Made by a program: the position numbers and the translations under genes | Part shown: positions 32,090-36,829 of the stretch, one piece after another | How positions within the stretch are numbered: the first letter of the stretch is position 1 | Layout: each line of letters opens with the position of its first letter | Assembly (NCBI GenBank): GCA_052390275.1 | Contig: JBQTHD010000003.1 | Coordinates: 1-36,829 of the forward strand | Direction: 5' to 3' | Origin: JBQTHD01 sp052390275 | Lineage (GTDB): Bacteria > Actinomycetota > Acidimicrobiia > Acidimicrobiales > AC-14 | DNA length: 36,829 nt | The notes under the pieces: generated by a model | Databases searched by the model: none | Told to the model about the DNA's origin: nothing | What the model saw: only the letters and a program-made list of their open reading frames with translations

Positions 32090-32944
32090 GTGGAGGGTGG
32101 AATGGGAAACAGCGCGGTCCTGATGCTGGCGTTGGCCGGGGTTGCCATCCTGGCCGTGGCCTTCGTGTTCGCCACCGGCCGGCGCCGGGACGAAAAGGAC
32201 GCCCGGGCCCACGGCCACGACCACGACCGCCAGAGCGTCGTCGTGGGTGGTCCCAGCGGTCGGGACATGGAGCGGTCGGTGGCGCTGGAGCGCCGCACGG
32301 TCGGCACCCCCGGGCTCAGCCCTCCGCCGCCTCCGCCGGCGGTGCCCGACGAGGAGACGCTCGGGGTAACCCGTCGCCAGGTGCTCAACCGAGGCATCGT
32401 CACCACCATGCTGCTGGCCATCTCCGGCTTCGGTGGGGCCATGGTCTCCATGCTTTGGCCCACCCTGTCGGGGGGTTTCGGGGCCAAGATTCGGGTGGGC
32501 AAGGTGGAAGACGTCCTCGGCGAGATCGAGGCCACCGGTGAGCCCTATTACGTGGGGGCCGGGCGGTTCTATCTCAACCCCTATCCCGCTGAAGCCGTGA
32601 CCAACGCGCAGGACGTGGCCGCTTACTCTGCGGTGTTGAGCGGATTCGAGGCCGGTGTGGTCGCCCTCTACCAGAAGTGCCCTCACCTGGGCTGCCGTGT
32701 GCCGTGGTGCAAGACCTCCCAGTGGTTCGAATGCCCCTGCCACGGGTCCCAGTACAACCGGGTGGGCGAAAAGAAGGGTGGTCCGGCGCCCCGGGGCATG
32801 GACCTGTTCGTGGCGACCGTGGAATCGGGAACCGTGGTGGTCGACACCAAACTCGTCATCCCCGGCACCCCGATCGGCGTCAACACCACCGGGCAGGAGT
32901 CCGAGGGCCCGCACTGCATCGGCTCAACCGAAGGCGGGCACTGA
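32090..32944 (+). CDS. Rieske [2Fe-2S] protein
   Basis: 284 residues with two membrane helices (about 8-28 and 104-125), as in actinobacterial QcrA-like proteins. Cluster ligands are C197 and H199 (CPHLGC) and C215 and H218 (CPCHGS), with C202 and C217 for the disulfide. TRRQVLNRG before the second helix resembles a Tat signal. A His/Asp-rich stretch (HGHDHD) follows helix 1. GTG 32090 follows GGAGGGGG; ATG 32102 is possible. Confidence 0.93.
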   Translation: MEGGMGNSAVLMLALAGVAILAVAFVFATGRRRDEKDARAHGHDHDRQSVVVGGPSGRDMERSVALERRTVGTPGLSPPPPPPAVPDEETLGVTRRQVLNRGIVTTMLLAISGFGGAMVSMLWPTLSGGFGAKIRVGKVEDVLGEIEATGEPYYVGAGRFYLNPYPAEAVTNAQDVAAYSAVLSGFEAGVVALYQKCPHLGCRVPWCKTSQWFECPCHGSQYNRVGEKKGGPAPRGMDLFVATVESGTVVVDTKLVIPGTPIGVNTTGQESEGPHCIGSTEGGH

Positions 32945-32991
32945 TGGGCGACACCCCGACGGGACGCATGCCGATCAGGCAGGCATCTTGA
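32944..32991 (+). other. 15-codon ORF bridging the Rieske and cytochrome c genes
   Basis: ATG 32944 overlaps the Rieske stop (TGATG). The frame reads MGDTPTGRMPIRQAS, and its TGA (32989-32991) overlaps the TTG start of the dihaem cytochrome c (TTGA). It may pass ribosomes along, or mark an old frameshift at the start of the cytochrome gene. Confidence 0.35.
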
Positions 32992-33983
32992 TCCTGGCCG
33001 CCTCAACCGAGGGCATCGCTCTGGGCGTCGCTGTGGCCATGATGGTCGGCCTCGCCGTCTACTTCTTCGGCACTGCCCGGCGAACCTACGCACCCGGCGC
33101 GGAAATGACCGAGGCCCCCAACCGCAAGCCTTACTTTGCCGACGACGTTCTCGAAGGCCCCCGGTTGACCAAATACCTGTGGTGGGCATTCGCCACCTTG
33201 ACCATCTCCGCCGTTGGGCTCCCTCTCTACTGGCTGCGGGAACCGTTCCGCCAGCAGGGCCCGGGTTTCGACCGGGGGGTGACCTACTTCGACGAGCTGG
33301 AGGTGCACCGGGGCGAGCAACTGTTCCAGAACTTCCCCGGGAATCCGCCTACTCCCCGGGAGCCTCACTTCGGCTGTGAGTCCTGCCACGGCGTCGAAGG
33401 AATCGGCGGGGTGGCCGCCTACACCATCGTCGATCCGGCCGACCCCGATGCTCCACCTCGGCAGGTGCAGTGGGAGGCGCCCGCCCTCAACACCGCCATG
33501 CTCCGCTTCCGCCCGGAGGAGGTGCGCGAGATCCTGGTCTATGGCAGGGCCGGCACGCCTATGCCCGCCTGGGGCCTCGCTGGCGGCGGGCCCATGAACG
33601 ACCAGCAGATCGACGACCTCGTCGCCTACCTGGAGCACATCAAGCTCTCCCCCAAAGAAGCCCAGGCCCAGGCCATGGAGCGCTACGGCACCGACGGGGA
33701 AAAGCTCTTCGAGGGCTACTGCGCCCGCTGCCACACCCAGGGCTATTCCTACGGTGAGCCCGGTCTGGCGGGCGGCGGCGCCTTCGGTCCCTCTCTGACC
33801 GGCGGGGCCACGGTGCGGCAGTTCCCCACCACCGAAAGCCATGTCGACTGGGTGGCGAAGACGGCGGCCTATGGGGACCTCTACGGCTCCCGGGGAGTGA
33901 GCGAGGGAGTGATGCCCTACTTCGAGGAGTCCCTGACTCCCGAGCAGATCGAAGCCGTGGTCTCCTACGAGCGGGAGTTGTGA
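32988..33983 (+). CDS. Dihaem membrane cytochrome c
   Basis: 331 residues with an N-terminal helix (about 9-28), a second helix (about 64-83) and two cytochrome c domains with CESCH (130-134) and CARCH (245-249). Probable axial methionines are M192 (TPMPAW) and one in GVMPYFE near the end. It would take electrons from the Rieske protein, the role of QcrC. No other in-frame start exists before TTG 32988 unless translation begins at 32944 with a frame change. Confidence 0.88.
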   Translation: MILAASTEGIALGVAVAMMVGLAVYFFGTARRTYAPGAEMTEAPNRKPYFADDVLEGPRLTKYLWWAFATLTISAVGLPLYWLREPFRQQGPGFDRGVTYFDELEVHRGEQLFQNFPGNPPTPREPHFGCESCHGVEGIGGVAAYTIVDPADPDAPPRQVQWEAPALNTAMLRFRPEEVREILVYGRAGTPMPAWGLAGGGPMNDQQIDDLVAYLEHIKLSPKEAQAQAMERYGTDGEKLFEGYCARCHTQGYSYGEPGLAGGGAFGPSLTGGATVRQFPTTESHVDWVAKTAAYGDLYGSRGVSEGVMPYFEESLTPEQIEAVVSYEREL

Positions 33984-34804
33984 TGCTGGGCGTCGAATCT
34001 CTTGCCGGCCTGTTGGGGTCACAGATGGGAGCCCAGATCTTCAGTGCCCAGATCTTCAGTGCACTGACGTGGGAGCCCAACATCAAAGGCGGCCTCTACG
34101 TCCTCATCTCCGTAGTGGTGCTATGCGGATCCCCACAGCTCATCCTGTCCACCAATGTGGGTAGCCGTCTTGGGTTCCAACTGGCCGGAGCCGGGTTGTT
34201 CGGGTTCTTCGTCATCATCGGCCTGGTCTGGTGGGTTTACGGCATCGGACCCAAGGGCCCCGACCCCTCCTGGATGCCCCAGACCACCGTCACCGGCAAC
34301 CCGGCGGCCGCCACCGACCCCGACGTCCTGGGCACCTTTCCCGCTCAGTGGAAATCACTCGAGCTCACCGACGTCGACGTCGCCGACGCTCTTCCCTTCG
34401 TCGACGGGCAGTTGGTGGCCGAGACGGGCAGCGGTGAGGAGGGCCTCTTCGAGTCCACTTCCGAGTACCTGGCCACCGGCGCATTCCAACTGGGGGGTCA
34501 GGCCTACGGGCCCCTGGGGCTGGACTTTCGCCCCTTCAACGTCTTTCACACCCCGAAGTACCTGCTGGTTCAGGTCCAGCCGGTGGTCGAGCAGGAGGCC
34601 GACCCCAGCGGCGCCCCGCCCACCCCCAAGGTGGACCCCGACGCCGAGGAGGTGTCGGTGGTGCTGCTGCGGGACCTGGGGGCCAAGCGCCTCCACCCCG
34701 GGGTCTTCACCATGGCGTCACTCGCCATCTTCGGCCTGCTCGTCTACCAGCTTCATGTCCGGGACAAGGAATTGATGGCGGCCAAGGCGGCGGCCAAGGG
34801 CTGA
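33983..34804 (+). CDS. Membrane protein closing the bc-type cluster
   Basis: 273 residues with helices at about 38-58, 64-88 and 240-262, and a soluble domain between the second and third. I recognise no family. The ATG overlaps the cytochrome c stop (TGATG), so it is probably co-translated and part of the complex. Residues about 17-26 contain a duplicated AQIFS. The following 34805-34911 holds no gene. Confidence 0.75.
   Translation: MLGVESLAGLLGSQMGAQIFSAQIFSALTWEPNIKGGLYVLISVVVLCGSPQLILSTNVGSRLGFQLAGAGLFGFFVIIGLVWWVYGIGPKGPDPSWMPQTTVTGNPAAATDPDVLGTFPAQWKSLELTDVDVADALPFVDGQLVAETGSGEEGLFESTSEYLATGAFQLGGQAYGPLGLDFRPFNVFHTPKYLLVQVQPVVEQEADPSGAPPTPKVDPDAEEVSVVLLRDLGAKRLHPGVFTMASLAIFGLLVYQLHVRDKELMAAKAAAKG
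34031..34060 (+). repeat. In-frame 15-nt duplication
   Basis: GCCCAGATCTTCAGT occurs twice in tandem without mismatch, encoding AQIFS twice. Confidence 0.85.
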
Positions 34805-34911
34805 CCTTCGCCACAACCTGTCGTGGTGACGTCAACGAGTTGAGGGACACCCAAAGGCACTTCGTACGACGACCCGACCGTACGTGCGCGCTCGGAAGAT
34901 CGCACGCCCGC

Positions 34912-34917
34912 TAGGCT
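34912..34917 (+). promoter_or_regulatory. TANNNT box (TAGGCT) of the antitoxin gene
   Basis: TAGGCT, a 7-nt spacer, then ATG 34925, with no Shine-Dalgarno sequence. Confidence 0.5.
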
Positions 34918-34924
34918 GATCGGC

Positions 34925-35161
34925 ATGTTGCCGCGGTTGACCGCATCCAAGCTCCGGGAGAACGTCTATCGGATTCTCGACGACGTGATCGAAACCGGAG
35001 CGCCAGTCGAGATAGCCCGTAAGAACAGGGTCCTGCGAATAACGGTCGTTGACGTCGGGGCAGGTTCGCGGCTGGAGAACCTGGCCAGCCATCCCGGAGC
35101 AGTGGCGGGGGACCCAGGTGACCTGGTTGACATCGACTGGTCGGATGAGTGGCGGCCCTGA
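34925..35161 (+). CDS. Phd/YefM-type antitoxin
   Basis: A 78-residue antitoxin. ASKLRENVYRILDDVIETGAPVEIARKNRVLRITVV is the Phd/YefM DNA-binding fold, and the acidic tail (DLVDIDWSDEWRP) is the usual toxin-wrapping region. The gene overlaps the toxin start by 13 nt. It normally represses its own operon with the toxin as co-repressor. Unlike the AbrB/VapC pair at 2126, this pair is intact. Confidence 0.85.
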   Translation: MLPRLTASKLRENVYRILDDVIETGAPVEIARKNRVLRITVVDVGAGSRLENLASHPGAVAGDPGDLVDIDWSDEWRP

Positions 35162-35532
35162 TCCACCTCGACACCCACGTCGTCGTTTGGCTCTACGTGC
35201 CCCGAATCGATCTTCTCAGCGACACCGCCCGAGGGTTGGTGGAGACGGAGGACCTGATGGTCTCCCCGATCGTCGGCCTGGAACTGCAGTACCTGGCCGA
35301 GATCGGCCGGTTGCGGGTTGGCGCCAACGACATCCTCCAGAGTCTGCGGGCTCAGCTTGGGCTGAGCGTTGGCGTTGCCGACTTCTCCGCCGTGGTGGAC
35401 GCAGCGCTGGACCTGTCGTGGACGCGCGATCCCTTCGATCGACTGATCGTCGCTCAGTCGATCGCTGCCGGAGACCGACTTCTCACCGCGGACAGGACCA
35501 TTCGGGAGAACGTTCCCAACGCCGTCTGGTAG
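35149..35532 (+). CDS. VapC-type PIN-domain toxin
   Basis: 127 residues with a complete PIN nuclease: IHLDTHVVVWL with D8, GLELQYLAEIGR with the second acidic residue, the WTRDPFDRLIVAQSIA aspartates, and LLTADRTIREN. PIN toxins cut RNA, often tRNA or rRNA; the target here is unknown. GTG 35149 lies inside the antitoxin gene. The region 35533-35664 holds no gene. Confidence 0.88.
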   Translation: MAALIHLDTHVVVWLYVPRIDLLSDTARGLVETEDLMVSPIVGLELQYLAEIGRLRVGANDILQSLRAQLGLSVGVADFSAVVDAALDLSWTRDPFDRLIVAQSIAAGDRLLTADRTIRENVPNAVW

Positions 35533-35664
35533 CTGACGAGAGAGTCGACCTGAGAGGGTCGGGTCCGTTGGTCGTAGCCAGCGATTTCAGGTCGCTGCAT
35601 CACCAATTCGTCGCCACCAGGGTTCGCCCTAGGGTGATCGGCCGATAGGTGCCCATATCATCTA

Positions 35665-36615
35665 TTGCGCTCAACCGATCCACCCGGGATCATGGCGGCC
35701 CTGACGCTCGGTCAGGCGACGACTACGGCAGGTGGTGACGTGGGCCTATCACAGACGACATTCAACGCCCCCGGCGATTCCGACCATGGGGAGCGCTCGC
35801 AGGGGCCCCCGGCCGGCCGGCCGCCGGGGAATCGTCCCGCGTCTCGGCCCCGCACCCCGGGGGCCATGGCCGCCCGGCTCGCCGTGCTGGAGCGCCAGGT
35901 GGAGGAATTGTCCCGCTCCAACTCCGACTTGGTGGAGTTCGCCTCCGTGGCGGCTCATGAACTTCGGGCCCCCTTGCAGACCATCCGGGGCTACGCCGAA
36001 CTGCTGGGCCAGTCCGCGGCGGAGAATCTGGATCCGGAGGCGGCCGACTGCCTGGCCGGGATCGAGCGAAGCACCCATCGCCTCAGCCACCTGGTCGATG
36101 GCCTTCTGGCCTATGCCCGGGTGGGCACAGTGGTGCGCGAGCGGGTGGAGGTGGACCTGGCTGGGCTTCTCGACGGCGCTCTGGACCTTCTCGGCGGATC
36201 CGTGGCCGCGACCGGCGCCTCCGTCAGCGCCGGACCCCTGCCGACCGTGATAGGCGACCCCGACGAGTTGGGTCTGGTCCTTCACAACCTCTTGAGCAAC
36301 TCCTTGAACCACACCCGAGACGGCGTGGCCCCCCAGGTGGACATCGCCGCCCAACGCCTGGAGCGTTGGTGGCAGGTGGAGGTGACCGACAACGGCCCGG
36401 GCATCGACGCAGCCCATCGGGAGCGGGTATTCCGGGTGTTCCAGCGGGCCACCACTGCTTCGGGGTCCCGACCAGGTTCGGGTATCGGCCTGTCGGTCTG
36501 CAAGCGGATAGTCGAGGGCCACGGGGGCCGGATCTGGGTCGAGGACAATCCGGCGGGCCCCGGGACCCGGATGTGTCTGGCCCTGCCGGTGCCGGTGTGC
36601 TGGAGTCCCTTCTGA
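35665..36615 (+). CDS. Soluble sensor-less histidine kinase
   Basis: 316 residues without membrane segments. After a disordered N-terminus (to about residue 66) and a short coiled coil, the HisKA domain carries the phosphorylatable H98 in SVAAHELRAPLQTIRGY. The ATPase domain shows NLLSNSLNHT, VTDNGPGID and GSGIGLSVCKRIVEGHGGRIWVE. It lacks PAS, GAF or other sensor domains, and no response regulator is adjacent. The start is uncertain: TTG 35665 sits 3 nt after TATCAT, while ATG 35692 would fit a leadered transcript. Confidence 0.88.
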   Translation: MRSTDPPGIMAALTLGQATTTAGGDVGLSQTTFNAPGDSDHGERSQGPPAGRPPGNRPASRPRTPGAMAARLAVLERQVEELSRSNSDLVEFASVAAHELRAPLQTIRGYAELLGQSAAENLDPEAADCLAGIERSTHRLSHLVDGLLAYARVGTVVRERVEVDLAGLLDGALDLLGGSVAATGASVSAGPLPTVIGDPDELGLVLHNLLSNSLNHTRDGVAPQVDIAAQRLERWWQVEVTDNGPGIDAAHRERVFRVFQRATTASGSRPGSGIGLSVCKRIVEGHGGRIWVEDNPAGPGTRMCLALPVPVCWSPF

Positions 36616-36724
36616 TCGCTTCGGCCCCGTGATTGTCCGAGAACGACCCGGCCTCTCGCGGAGGTCCAGCCCCACTCGGCAGCCACCGAATCAACAGTCA
36701 GCCGGCGAGTTCAAGGGGTGACGG

Positions 36725-36829
36725 CTACACGTAGCTGAGGTCCACCGGTCGGAGCGTGATGGCGGCAAGGCTGCCGCTGTCGACACACAACCTGACCGGT
36801 GGAGGCCTCCAGCATGCCAGCAGCACCCT
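36725..36829 (-). CDS. Possible C-terminus of a minus-strand gene
   Basis: From the right edge the minus strand is open for 34 codons to a TAG at 36725-36727, ending CVDSGSLAAITLRPVDLSYV. It is too short to identify. A 9-bp inverted repeat (CCACCGGTC and GACCGGTGG) lies within it. The stretch 36616-36724 shows nothing else. Confidence 0.2.
   Translation of the reverse strand, partial: RVLLACWRPPPVRLCVDSGSLAAITLRPVDLSYV

Overview
The window is very GC-rich and reads as a chromosomal segment of an actinobacterium (Actinomycetota), most likely an uncultured relative of the class Acidimicrobiia. The evidence is the gene set: an MshA-type mycothiol glycosyltransferase, an RsiG-type anti-sigma factor, nickel superoxide dismutase with its dedicated protease, rex joined to a hem operon, and proC next to a BdtA-type excisionase-like regulator. 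GTG and TTG starts are common. At least eight genes have a TANNNT box only 6-8 nt before the start codon, which points to leaderless mRNAs. The class assignment is inference.

Layout. Positions 1-1334 are the 3' part of an Rhs polymorphic-toxin gene with an in-frame internal deletion, followed by a coupled candidate immunity gene and a membrane-helix-coding tail behind one TGA. Positions 2100-2590 hold a decayed AbrB/VapC toxin-antitoxin pair. Then come cca (tRNA CCA-adding enzyme), a small acidic protein plus an AarF/UbiB-type kinase, an alpha/beta hydrolase, a double-hotdog MaoC-like protein, and an unusual MoaD-like/CdsA-like fusion. Positions 10045-13205 form a stress block: sodN and sodX (divergent), an RsiG homologue with c-di-GMP-binding motifs, and mshA. 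A long structured leader precedes an M23 peptidase, followed by proC, a BdtA-like regulator, a SAM hydroxide adenosyltransferase, a 29-residue membrane microprotein and a convergent membrane protein.

Positions 17900-26601 are a tetrapyrrole operon: rex, sirC, hemA, hemC, cobA-hemD, hemB, hemL. Most junctions are 4-nt stop/start overlaps. It covers glutamyl-tRNA to uroporphyrinogen III plus the branch to siroheme. A Rex operator overlaps its promoter, so NADH/NAD+ ratio should control tetrapyrrole supply. After a Uma2-family gene, positions 27261-34804 are respiratory: a MenJ-like geranylgeranyl reductase and a membrane cytochrome c on the minus strand, and on the plus strand a seven-gene cluster (membrane protein, 2[4Fe-4S] ferredoxin, b6-type cytochrome b, subunit IV, Rieske protein, dihaem cytochrome c, membrane protein). 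This looks like an alternative quinol:cytochrome c reductase with a ferredoxin built into the operon. The end holds an intact Phd/VapC pair, an orphan soluble histidine kinase, and possibly the 3' end of a minus-strand gene.

A theme runs through the window: conserved enzymes carry short in-frame tandem repeats, mostly of 15 nt, in linkers, termini or surface loops (HemA, HemB, HemL, Rex, MshA, subunit IV and others). The observations I rate highest are the MoaD/CdsA fusion, the ferredoxin-bearing bc-type operon, an identical N-terminal tag on two respiratory proteins, the RsiG homologue, and this repeat phenomenon.
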